Assembly: GCF_025567095.1 (NCBI RefSeq)
Contig: NZ_JAOQJH010000007.1
DNA length: 64,000 nucleotides
Source of the DNA: Anthropogastromicrobium aceti
GTDB lineage: Bacteria > Bacillota > Clostridia > Lachnospirales > Lachnospiraceae
Direction: 5' to 3' (one strand)
The notes under the pieces were generated by a model. It was not told where the DNA came from. It did no database searches and saw nothing but the letters and a program-made list of their open reading frames with translations. This document shows positions 57,689 through 64,000 of the stretch, in pieces. The position numbers and the translations under genes are program-made. Numbering within the stretch: position 1 is the stretch's first letter; each line of letters opens with the position of its first letter.

Positions 57689-58482
57689 AAATCGCGAAAA
57701 AACTTTTTCAAACGGTATGCCTTGCAGCACTTTTCTTAAGTGCCGGGTTCCTGCTTTACCATATGGTATATCTCCCAATGGAGAACAAAAAGCTGGTGGC
57801 AGAGCTGAAAGGGAATTTCCCGGAGCCGGAAGCTCCGGGAGCCTCAGGCTCTGAAAAGAAAGACCAACCAGCTGGGAGAAAATGCCCGGTGGCTGCGGTA
57901 GACCTTGTTTCTCTCCAGGAACAATACCCGGATGTGCAGGGATGGCTGACCATACCGGATACCGGGATTGATTACCCGGTGCTTCAGTCCGAACAGGAGA
58001 ATGGGGAGTTTTACCTGAAACGGAATTACAAAAAGGAATATGACATCAACGGAAGCCTGTTTTTACAGGCAGACTGTAAAGTGTCCGAAAGCAGGAATCT
58101 CATCATTTACGGTCACAACATGAACAGCGGGGCGATGTTCGGAAACCTGGACTTATATGCAGGGGAAGATTATTATAACGCCCATCGTTTTGCTTATCTT
58201 CAGACAGAGGACGGCATTCAGGAGTATAAGATTGTCACGGTACTGAAAGCAGACCGGAATCTGTTCCCGTTCCAGCAGAAACTTCCAGATGTGGTGGCCG
58301 TGCAAGAGTACCTAAAAGTAGCCAAGCGGAGGGAAGTGTTCGAAACCGGAGATGATTACCTGAAGTGTATATACGATAAGGTTTTGACGCTCGTCACGTG
58401 TTCATATGAATGGAGCGGTGCCAGGAATATCGTCCTGGCGGTGCCGGTTTCCGGGGCAGTGTGGAGTCAGAAGTGTTCGTAA
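57685..58482 (+). CDS. Class B sortase
   Basis: 265 residues: a membrane anchor near 7-28, a linker, then the sortase domain. The catalytic His is in IIYGHNM (about 148), the Cys in TLVTCSYE (about 240), and the Arg in SGARNIVLA (about 248). Domain features (GWLTIPDTGIDYPVLQ, NGSLFLQADC) mark class B. Sortases cut sorting signals and join the protein to peptidoglycan or to a pilin. The SpaA protein, with its NPKTG motif, is the expected substrate. The stop codon lies at the start of the downstream tandem repeats. Confidence 0.92.
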   Translation: MKIAKKLFQTVCLAALFLSAGFLLYHMVYLPMENKKLVAELKGNFPEPEAPGASGSEKKDQPAGRKCPVAAVDLVSLQEQYPDVQGWLTIPDTGIDYPVLQSEQENGEFYLKRNYKKEYDINGSLFLQADCKVSESRNLIIYGHNMNSGAMFGNLDLYAGEDYYNAHRFAYLQTEDGIQEYKIVTVLKADRNLFPFQQKLPDVVAVQEYLKVAKRREVFETGDDYLKCIYDKVLTLVTCSYEWSGARNIVLAVPVSGAVWSQKCS

Positions 58483-58870
58483 GTACCCGAAAAGTGCAGA
58501 AAATGAGACAAATAATGACCGCATGGGCAGGGATGTGTTCAAAACAGGGGAGTATATAAAGGGTGTATGCCAGGTGTATTCAGATGGAAAATGTGTTCAA
58601 AAGTGGAAACTTTGGTAAATACTCTACGGAATATCAGCGAATGCTCTAACGAAAAGTGTCTGAAAGCCCCCAAAAAGTGTAGAAAATGAGACAAATGATG
58701 ACCGCACAGACTGGGAAGTGTTCAAAACAGGGGGATTATGTAAGGGTGTGTGTTGGTAGTATTCAGGTGGAAAAAAGTGTCTGAACGTACTAGAAAAGTG
58801 CAGAATGTGAGACAGTTCATAATCCAGATCCGACAGGAAGTGTTCCAAAAAGGAGTGCTTTCTGCTGGAT
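58471..58870 (+). repeat. Array of three ~120-bp imperfect tandem repeats
   Basis: Three copies begin at AAGTGT: 58471, 58654 and 58775. Each contains, in the same order, AAAGTG(C/T)AGAA, a (G/T)GAGACA block, and GTGTTC(C)AAAA followed by AGGGG or AGGAG. Copies two and three have a period of 121 bases; copy one is followed by about 62 extra bases. The first copy begins inside the sortase stop region. Every copy has several AAGTGT/GTGTTC iterations, iteron-like. The 444-base gap 58483-58927 has no credible gene. An origin, a ParR-binding site or a multiple regulator site are possible. Confidence 0.65.
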
Positions 58871-58927
58871 CTATTTAGTTTATAACGAGCAGCGAGTTTT
58901 GACTCGTTGGAAAGGATGGTAATAATT

Positions 58928-60088
58928 ATGAAACGATTTTATACAGCAGAATCCGTAACGGAAGGACATCCGGATAAGCTCTGCGACTTAATTGCAGACA
59001 GTATTCTGGATGCGTGTCTGAAAGAGGACGAAAATTCCAAGGTGGCCTGCGAAGTGCTGGCTACTAAAGGGAACATCATTGTGGCAGGAGAGATCACCAG
59101 CCGATATGAGCCACAGGTGTTTGAAATCGTCAGAAAGGTGTTGGAGAGTGCAGGCTATGAAGCAGATGGAATCCATATGGATGCCCTCATCCACAAACAG
59201 AGTCCGGATATCGCCGGGGCAGTGGAACGTTCCAGAGAACGCAGGACAGGGACTGTTTCTGTTCAGAGCGGACTTGCCAATGGAGCCGGGGATCAGGGAA
59301 TCATGGTGGGATACGCCTGCGATGATACGCCGCAGCTTATGCCGATGCCAGTGGTTCTGGCGAACCGCATCGTAAGAGAACTGTCTGCAAGCCGTAGAAG
59401 CGGATATATCATGGGAATCCTGCCGGACGGAAAAGCACAGGTGACCGTGGAATATGAAGATGACAGACCTGTCCGTCTGGATACGGTCGTTGTGTCCTGT
59501 CAGCATGAAAAGGAAAAATCCCTTCGGAAGCTGGAGCATGAGATCCGGGAGAAAGTGCTGCGCCCGGCACTCCGCATGCTGCCGCCGGATGAGGATACCA
59601 AGATCCTGATTAATCCATCGGGCAGATTTGTGTGCGGAGGTCTGGATGCAGACACCGGACTGACCGGAAGGAAGCTGATGGTGGATACCTACGGTGGCCT
59701 GGTACCGCATGGCGGCGGTGCATTTTCCGGGAAGGACTGTTCCAAAGTTGACCGATCCGGGGCGTATATGGCTCGTTACATCGCCAAAAACATGGTGGCT
59801 GCCGGACTTGCCAGCCGATGTCAGGTGTCCCTTGCCTATGCCATCGGGGTTGCCCAGCCAGTCATGGTGCAGGTGGATACCTTTGGAACCGGAAAGATTT
59901 GTGCGGATGACTGCCTCGCTGCAGCGATCCCTCTGGTGTTCGGGCTTACCCCAAGCCAGATCTGTGACACCCTGCACCTGAAGCGGCCAATCTACCGACA
60001 GAGTGCCGTGTTCGGGCATTTTGGAAGAAAGGAATTCCCGTGGGAGAAAACGGATAAGGCAGAGCAGCTCCGGGATACCGTGATGTAA
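58928..60088 (+). CDS. metK: S-adenosylmethionine synthetase carried by the element
   Basis: 386 residues, all MetK hallmarks: GHPDKLCDLIADSI (about 14-27), the ATP-binding GAGDQGIMVGYA, and the GGGAFSGKDCSKVDRSGAYM loop. It makes S-adenosylmethionine from methionine and ATP. The start at 58928 follows AAAGGATGG; an upstream in-frame TTG is not used. It is a divergent member, not the expected chromosomal context, and overlaps the following DUF3991 gene (TAATG). With two DNA methyltransferases on the same element it may secure their cofactor supply. No SAM riboswitch is seen upstream, only a small AACGAG/CTCGTT hairpin near 58882-58900. Confidence 0.92.
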   Translation: MKRFYTAESVTEGHPDKLCDLIADSILDACLKEDENSKVACEVLATKGNIIVAGEITSRYEPQVFEIVRKVLESAGYEADGIHMDALIHKQSPDIAGAVERSRERRTGTVSVQSGLANGAGDQGIMVGYACDDTPQLMPMPVVLANRIVRELSASRRSGYIMGILPDGKAQVTVEYEDDRPVRLDTVVVSCQHEKEKSLRKLEHEIREKVLRPALRMLPPDEDTKILINPSGRFVCGGLDADTGLTGRKLMVDTYGGLVPHGGGAFSGKDCSKVDRSGAYMARYIAKNMVAAGLASRCQVSLAYAIGVAQPVMVQVDTFGTGKICADDCLAAAIPLVFGLTPSQICDTLHLKRPIYRQSAVFGHFGRKEFPWEKTDKAEQLRDTVM

Positions 60089-61053
60089 TGCCGTGGATTC
60101 CGGAAGAAGAGATCAAACGGGCAAGGGAAATCACCGCCATTGAGTACCTGAAGAAATACCAGCCGAACCGCCTGAAAAAATCTTCAGCCAGAAATGAATG
60201 GGAGCTGACAGACCACGATAGCTTTAAAATCAACGAGCTCACCAGCCAGTGGCACTGGAAATCCAGAGATATCGGGGGAACCAGTGCCTTAAATTTCCTG
60301 ATCCATGTAGATGGGTGTTCCTTTCTGGAGGCAGTGCAAATGCTGAAAGATGAGTATCCCACCTACATCCCTCCGCCTGTGGAGACAAAGCCCAAAAAGC
60401 TGTTTGTCCTGCCGCCAGCCAGCCCGGACTGCCGCAGGGTGTTCCGATATCTGAAAGAGCGCGGAATCAGTGGAGAGGTCTTACAGCAGTGTGTTCATCT
60501 GGAAATCCTCTATGAGAGCCTGCCCTATCACAATGCTGTGTTCGTAGGCCGGGACGAAAATCAGGTGGCAAGATATGCTTTCCTGCGTGGGATTTACGAT
60601 GCCAGCGGAAAGGCTTTTAAGATGGAACAGGCTGGAAGCGAAAAGGCATACGCTTTTTGTGTTCCGGCACAAACAGGATGCAGACGGGTTGCCGTTTATG
60701 AAGCCTGTGTGGATGTGCTGGCGCACATGACACTGGAACAGGGAAGCCGGGATAAGTACCGTCTGGAGCTTGGCGGGATCAGTGCACCAAAAGAAGGGCA
60801 GAGCCAGCGGAGTATGAAAAAGCCGCAGGCACTGGAACATTTTCTGTCCCAGCACCCGGAGATTACCGAGATTGAAGTATGTACCGACAATGACTTTGCC
60901 GGACGGTGGGCGTGTGAACATATCCGAAAAGCCTACGAGGGAAGCTATCGGATCATCGAGAACCTGCCGGAGATCGAAGGGGCAGACTGGGCAGATATGG
61001 CAAAGATGGCTGCCCGAACACCGGAGAAACGGCAGAGAAAGGAAGTGAGGTGA
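60088..61053 (+). CDS. DUF3991/Toprim-domain protein
   Basis: 321 residues. The N-terminal part (about 10-90) resembles a primase-type zinc-finger region that has lost its cysteines (HWKSRDIGGTSALNFL), followed by DUF3991 and a Toprim domain with VAVYEACVDVLA (Glu motif, about 207-218) and EVCTDNDFAGRWA (DxD-like, about 268-280). Such proteins are frequent in conjugative elements, close to mobilisation genes, and are thought to act in DNA primer or strand handling. ATG overlaps the metK stop. Confidence 0.82.
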   Translation: MPWIPEEEIKRAREITAIEYLKKYQPNRLKKSSARNEWELTDHDSFKINELTSQWHWKSRDIGGTSALNFLIHVDGCSFLEAVQMLKDEYPTYIPPPVETKPKKLFVLPPASPDCRRVFRYLKERGISGEVLQQCVHLEILYESLPYHNAVFVGRDENQVARYAFLRGIYDASGKAFKMEQAGSEKAYAFCVPAQTGCRRVAVYEACVDVLAHMTLEQGSRDKYRLELGGISAPKEGQSQRSMKKPQALEHFLSQHPEITEIEVCTDNDFAGRWACEHIRKAYEGSYRIIENLPEIEGADWADMAKMAARTPEKRQRKEVR

Positions 61054-61832
61054 TGCCTATCAAAGAAAAAATAGAAGTGGAAATGCTGTCCCCTCTGATG
61101 GCAGAGTTTATCCCGGACTATTCAGATATTGTGGATCTGGATGATGCGGAACCATTGGAAGGACCTGACCTGGTGCAGTATCAGCCATCTATAGCAGAAA
61201 AGGTTGACGAGATCAACCGGCTCGGTATGCCTGACAACCAGCCATGCAACCTGATTGATTATTTTGACCGAAATAAGGACATTAAGGAAAAAGTGGAACG
61301 CATTACAATGGCGGTAAAAGAACAGGATGGTGTTTTATATGGCTGTGCAAACCTGACACTCCGGGAGAATCTGACACCAGAGGAATACCGTGTGGTGGGG
61401 CAGTATCTGAGAGGCCAGTACAGCGATGGCTGGGGAGAAAGTCTGGAACAACGGGAGATCAAGGTAGACGGCGGTGAATTATACTTACATTTCTATGTCG
61501 GTGCCGGCTCGGATTTCCAGATACAGGTGAAAGCACCAGAAAACGAGATGCAGGAACAGCAGCCGAAACCAAATCCGTCCCGTCCGAAGCTGAAGCTCTT
61601 AGGGCATGACGGAAATATTTTCTCAATCCTTGGGGATGCCTCAAGATTGCTCAGATGTGCCGGGATGTCCGAACAGGCCAACGAGATGGCAGACCGTGTC
61701 CACAAGAGTGGCAATTATTATGAAGCACTGGGAATCATCAGCGAATATGTGGAAACCGAACTGTCGGATCACCGTGAACAGCGCAGAACACCGAGAAAAG
61801 AAGTACCAAAAAAAGAGGATACCTGCCGATGA
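61053..61832 (+). CDS. Conserved element protein, unknown function
   Basis: 259 residues, soluble. An acidic N-terminal half contains DLDDAEPLEGPDL and a DGVLYGCANLTL segment; the C-terminal third has LKLLGHDGNIFSILGDASRLLR and YYEALGIISEYVE, a pattern I associate with proteins of Firmicute integrative elements. No enzyme motif is apparent. The start is GTG/ATG at 61050/61053, overlapping the preceding stop, behind GAAAGGAAGTGAGG. Likely translated together with the DUF3991 protein. Confidence 0.65.
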   Translation: MPIKEKIEVEMLSPLMAEFIPDYSDIVDLDDAEPLEGPDLVQYQPSIAEKVDEINRLGMPDNQPCNLIDYFDRNKDIKEKVERITMAVKEQDGVLYGCANLTLRENLTPEEYRVVGQYLRGQYSDGWGESLEQREIKVDGGELYLHFYVGAGSDFQIQVKAPENEMQEQQPKPNPSRPKLKLLGHDGNIFSILGDASRLLRCAGMSEQANEMADRVHKSGNYYEALGIISEYVETELSDHREQRRTPRKEVPKKEDTCR

Positions 61833-61921
61833 GCAGTTCCATAGATAGAAGCACTTCCAGAGAAATCTGGGAAATAAGCAAGAGGAAGGATGATGCCTAT
61901 GGGAAATACCCTGAAACTTGA
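61829..61921 (+). CDS. Small overlapping ORF (30 aa)
   Basis: MSSSIDRSTSREIWEISKRK..., 30 residues, hydrophilic and charged. Its ATG overlaps the TGA of the preceding gene (ATGA), with AGAGGAT upstream, and it ends 23 bases inside the methyltransferase gene. It may be a real small protein or merely couple translation of the methyltransferase. Confidence 0.4.
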   Translation: MSSSIDRSTSREIWEISKRKDDAYGKYPET

Positions 61922-62711
61922 AGATCTTTTAAAACCGGACTGTCTGCCGGATGAGTCTGCCGGAGGGGAGAACTGGCGTATCTTGCATGGGGATACCTTA
62001 AAGCTGGTAAAAGGATTCCAGCCGGGGATTTTTGATGCAGTCGTGACCGATCCGCCCTATGCGTCCGGGGGAACCAAGCAGAATGAACGCAACCGCACCA
62101 CCAACCAGAAGTATAGCAGCATGAAAGCAGAGAATGCCCTTCCGGACTTTGATGGGGATAACAAGGATCAGCGTTCCTGGACCCACTGGATGGCAGAATG
62201 GCTGTACGATGTGCGGAAAGCCTGCAAGAGAGGGGCTCCGATCTGCCTTTTTATTGACTGGAGACAGTACCCGTCTATCACCGATGCCCTTCAGTGGGCA
62301 GGCTGGATCTGGAGAGGAACTGCAGTCTGGGACAAAGGAAATTCCCGTCCGCAAAAAGGCAGGTTTCGCCAGCAGGCAGAATACATCGTGTGGGGAAGCA
62401 ACGGTCCGATGCCAATCAACCGCCCGGTGTCCTGTCTTCCGGGTGTGTTCCGTTATGGGAATCCCCAGAACCGCATCCATGTGACAGAAAAGCCGCTCCA
62501 ACTGATGAAGGATGTCATCCAGATCTGCGAGCCGGGCGGCCTGATCTTAGACCCGTTTGCCGGAGCTGGCACGACCATCCTTGCGGCGACAGAGTCGGGC
62601 TATCAGGCAGTCGGCATCGAAGTGACGGATGCATATTATAAGCTGGGAAGCGACCGTGTCCGTATCGCACTGGAAGCCGGGGTAGGAGCAGAGAATAAAG
62701 AACCACAGTAA
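61899..62711 (+). CDS. DNA adenine-type methyltransferase (DPPY, beta-class order)
   Basis: About 270 residues. Motif IV TDPPYASGG comes near residue 49, before the AdoMet-binding motif I, DPFAGAGTTILAA, at about 225. This order defines the beta class; DPPY favours N6-adenine (N4-cytosine cannot be excluded). Motif X-like GVFRYGNPQNRIHVTEKP lies just before motif I. No restriction enzyme is near. The start is taken at 61899, about nine bases after GAGGAAGG; ATGs at 61890/61893 are alternatives. Two GATGTC/GACATC palindromes follow its stop. Confidence 0.87.
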   Translation: MGNTLKLEDLLKPDCLPDESAGGENWRILHGDTLKLVKGFQPGIFDAVVTDPPYASGGTKQNERNRTTNQKYSSMKAENALPDFDGDNKDQRSWTHWMAEWLYDVRKACKRGAPICLFIDWRQYPSITDALQWAGWIWRGTAVWDKGNSRPQKGRFRQQAEYIVWGSNGPMPINRPVSCLPGVFRYGNPQNRIHVTEKPLQLMKDVIQICEPGGLILDPFAGAGTTILAATESGYQAVGIEVTDAYYKLGSDRVRIALEAGVGAENKEPQ

Positions 62712-62714
62712 CCG

Positions 62715-62772
62715 GATGTCTGCCAGACATCTGAAAAAAGGAAGAAAAGAATCCAGATGTCCACAAGACATC
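62715..62772 (+). repeat. Two GATGTC-N5-GACATC inverted repeats
   Basis: Copies at 62715-62731 and 62756-62772, 41 bases apart, with identical arms and different centres. They could be protein-binding sites or small hairpins between the methyltransferase and the next gene. Confidence 0.5.
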
Positions 62773-62860
62773 CACAGAGCCGGAATGCTTTGTGGGTGTT
62801 TCTTTTTGGAAAAACGCCGGGCAGAGGAAACTTGTCTGGTCAGGAAAGGAGATGGTCGTA

Positions 62861-63184
62861 TTGGAACAGGCACTTGCTTATGTCTGCTGCTCTGCAGAAG
62901 AGGGAAAGACCAAAGTACAGCGGTACTGCCGGAAGATCTACGAACTGGGATATGTGCCGATCTGTCCGCAGTACAGCTTTTCCCCATTCCTTGATGATGG
63001 GGATGCGGAGGATATGCAGGCTATGCGGAGAATGTCCCATCAGATCTTAAGACGGTGCAGGATGGTGGTCGTCTGCGGAAAAGAGACCACCGGGACGATG
63101 AACACGGAGATCAGCATGGCTGACAGACTCCATATCATCTGTACCACGCTGGATGGGTTAAGCAAAATCAAAGAAAACGAATAA
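62861..63184 (+). CDS. DUF4406/DUF7768-like Rossmannoid protein
   Basis: About 107 residues: EQALAYVCCSAEEG at the start, CRKIYELGYVPICPQYSF, MVVVCGKETTGTMNTEI. The pattern of a short strand, Gly loop and VPxxPQ segment matches small nucleoside-deoxyribosyltransferase-like element proteins. Activity is unknown. The start is proposed as TTG 62861, nine bases after AAAGGAG; ATG 62852 touches the ribosome site and is less likely. Confidence 0.65.
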   Translation: MEQALAYVCCSAEEGKTKVQRYCRKIYELGYVPICPQYSFSPFLDDGDAEDMQAMRRMSHQILRRCRMVVVCGKETTGTMNTEISMADRLHIICTTLDGLSKIKENE

Positions 63185-63216
63185 TTCCGAAAAACGATAG
63201 GTTCAGAGGGGACGAA

Positions 63217-63283
63217 GCAAAATGCGACTGGTTTTGCAAGCATAGCGTTTGGATATCCAAACGCACTTTGGGGAGAACCCCAA
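63217..63283 (+). other. Inverted-repeat cluster, candidate origin of transfer (oriT)
   Basis: Three inverted repeats in 67 bases: GCAAAA-N9-TTTTGC (63217-63237), a perfect 20-base palindrome GCGTTTGGATATCCAAACGC (63245-63264), and TTGGGG-AGAA-CCCCAA (63268-63283). They lie in a gene-free stretch ahead of a MobC-like relaxosome gene, as is usual for oriT regions. The nick site is not identified. Confidence 0.55.
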
Positions 63284-63326
63284 TCCCCCATATCGAGCCG
63301 TAAACAGACGAAAGGAGAACGAAGAA

Positions 63327-63704
63327 ATGTTAGGATTTATACTTGGCACAATGACCGGAGGGGCAATGGGCGTGTTTGCAATGTGTTTACTGATCTCAGG
63401 AAAACGGGAGGATGAGGCACTGGAGCGGTGCCGGATGAAACCAAAGGAGATCATTGACCACGGCGTGTGCATCTGTTTTGTAAACAGTCAGGGACAGGAA
63501 CTGTTCCGGCTTTCAGACGGGGAGAGCCTTGTGCAGAATGCCCCAAATGGAGAGCGGAACGTATCCACCTGCCATTATCTGGATGCAGAATCTGCCATGA
63601 TCGATGGGAAGAAATGGAACCTTCTGGAATTTGCGAAAGAGATGGAGAAAAGAGGAATCATGCTTGCCCCGATGGAACTGTGCCGGGTACCGGAAAGGGG
63701 GTGA
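63327..63704 (+). CDS. DUF3789-like single-span membrane protein (125 aa)
   Basis: 125 residues: a Gly-rich transmembrane helix at about 3-24 (MLGFILGTMTGGAMGVFAMC) with KRED after it, as in DUF3789-type small proteins, then a soluble domain of about 95 residues with VCICFVNSQGQELFRL. AAAGGAG lies ahead of the ATG at 63327; the longer frame through the palindromes is not used. Unknown function; common near mobilisation genes. Confidence 0.65.
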   Translation: MLGFILGTMTGGAMGVFAMCLLISGKREDEALERCRMKPKEIIDHGVCICFVNSQGQELFRLSDGESLVQNAPNGERNVSTCHYLDAESAMIDGKKWNLLEFAKEMEKRGIMLAPMELCRVPERG

Positions 63705-63711
63705 GGCCTAT

Positions 63712-63792
63712 ATGAAGAAAAAGATTATTGCTGCAGCCGTAGCCATTGGCGTGCTGACAGGATTCCTGATCTGGAAAAACCGTGAAATGTAA
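63712..63792 (+). CDS. Small single-span membrane protein (26 aa)
   Basis: 26 residues: MKKKI, an Ala/Ile/Val-rich span, then WKNREM. GGGGGTGAGG precedes the ATG, and it begins eight bases after the preceding stop. Typical of tiny element-borne membrane peptides; function unknown. Confidence 0.55.
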   Translation: MKKKIIAAAVAIGVLTGFLIWKNREM

Positions 63793-63830
63793 GGAAACGA
63801 TCAATAACCCGTTGGAAAGCAGGTGAAGAG

Positions 63831-64000
63831 ATGAGAAAAAGAAACCATGTGATACCAGTCCGCCTCAATACAAAGGAGCTGCGTTTTCTGGAAGAGCAGG
63901 TAGAAAAAAGCGGCCTGTCCCGTGAGGAATACATCCGTTCCCTTGTCATGGGCGGCGAAGTCCGGGCAAGACCCTGTGAACATCATACCGAACTTTTAAG
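63831..64000 (+). CDS. MobC-like relaxosome accessory protein (partial, runs off the edge)
   Basis: The first 56 residues are visible: MRKRNHVIPVRLNTKELRFL followed by EEQVEKSGLSREEYIRSLVMG. This RHH-type start is typical of plasmid mobilisation (MobC-like) proteins that bind oriT and assist the relaxase. AGGTGAAGAG lies upstream of the ATG. The C-terminus is beyond the window. Confidence 0.78.
   Translation, partial: MRKRNHVIPVRLNTKELRFLEEQVEKSGLSREEYIRSLVMGGEVRARPCEHHTELL

Larger units (their letters stand above)
43206..64000 (+). mobile_element. Integrative/conjugative-type element, left part (runs off the window)
   Basis: The left limit is inferred from the abrupt end of the ABC ATPase frame at about 43205. 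Within it are element-type genes: an XRE repressor, ParM/ParR, tandem RHH protein, C5 and adenine-type methyltransferases, DUF3991/Toprim, amidoligase, SpaA surface protein with sortase B, DUF3789-like membrane protein and a MobC-like protein. This set resembles Tn1549/CTn-type elements of gut Firmicutes. The 46.4-64 kb part is richer in GC than the host genes; the 45.0-46.3 kb gene is markedly AT-rich, as if acquired separately. Relaxase, T4SS and integrase genes are not in the window, presumably to the right. Confidence 0.75.

Noticed and set aside
58624..58848. 74-codon minus-strand frame within the repeat array
   Set aside because: It spans the tandem repeats with no ribosome site or recognisable features; its Ser/Phe composition mirrors the repeat sequence.
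58471..58870. CRISPR array
   Set aside because: The repeats are about 120 bases long, imperfect and only three; no short identical repeats with regular unique spacers and no cas genes.
58483..58927. SAM riboswitch upstream of metK
   Set aside because: The region is a tandem repeat array with no SAM-I/II-type core; only a minor hairpin precedes the ribosome site.
58988..60019. 343-codon minus-strand open frame
   Set aside because: Antisense to metK, which has all family motifs; no ribosome site or recognisable domain.

Overview
The window looks like a chromosomal segment of a gut-type Firmicute, most likely a Lachnospiraceae member. This rests on gene content: YesM/YesN-type two-component control of a carbohydrate ABC importer, DUF3842, a YerC-type TrpR-like repressor, a cytoplasmic GH28-type protein, and a Tn1549/CTn-like integrative element with sortase-anchored SpaA cargo. 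The genus cannot be fixed from sequence reading alone.

Layout. (1) 1-3552: the 16S-23S spacer, a complete 23S rRNA gene and a tRNA-Gly(CCC); no 5S gene is visible behind the 23S. (2) 3.6-10.4 kb: housekeeping genes, namely a TRIC/glycine-transporter-type membrane protein, an unlisted 58-residue membrane protein, an NMT1/SsuA-type lipoprotein, DUF3842, a Na/Pi cotransporter with a PhoU tail, a TPM-domain protein and a zinc-ribbon protein. (3) 10.6-29.1 kb: a glycan/hexuronate utilisation locus. The minus strand carries kdgF, a NifU-like protein and a GH38 alpha-mannosidase, plus a YesN/YesM pair with a coupled membrane protein. The plus strand carries an ABC importer (binding protein and two permeases), a GH28-like protein, an unrecognised 814-residue protein, and uxuA-uxuB. 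Imported oligosaccharides would be cut inside the cell and uronates channelled toward 2-keto-3-deoxygluconate. (4) 29.1-35.8 kb: a HAD phosphatase, an arginase-fold protein, a YerC-like regulator, then leuB-ilvD-ilvB for branched-chain amino acids. (5) 35.9-43.2 kb: an AT-rich locus with two ABC-2 export modules and two secreted or membrane-anchored proteins. Its last ATPase gene is cut off at the Walker B motif.

(6) From about 43.2 kb to the right edge: a partial integrative/conjugative-type element, whose left end coincides with the broken ATPase gene. It starts with repeated GTGTATC motifs, an unknown coiled-coil-type protein, an XRE repressor with an inverted-repeat operator, and an AT-rich HEPN/Toprim-type defence candidate. 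The GC-richer backbone follows: ParM/ParR segregation, a tandem RHH protein with a very acidic tail, an orphan C5 methyltransferase, an amidoligase, a roughly 2,100-residue SpaA/thioester surface protein, a gamma-glutamylcyclotransferase, a class B sortase, a tandem-repeat array, an S-adenosylmethionine synthetase, DUF3991/Toprim, an adenine-type methyltransferase, small membrane proteins, a cluster of inverted repeats resembling an oriT, and the start of a MobC-like gene.

The most interesting parts are the amidoligase / SpaA adhesin / gamma-glutamylcyclotransferase / sortase B block, the metK plus two-methyltransferase set, the repeat array at 58.47-58.87 kb, the inverted-repeat cluster at 63.22-63.28 kb, and three element genes (parM, the C5 methyltransferase, the cyclotransferase) that seem to lack a usable ATG/GTG/TTG start.
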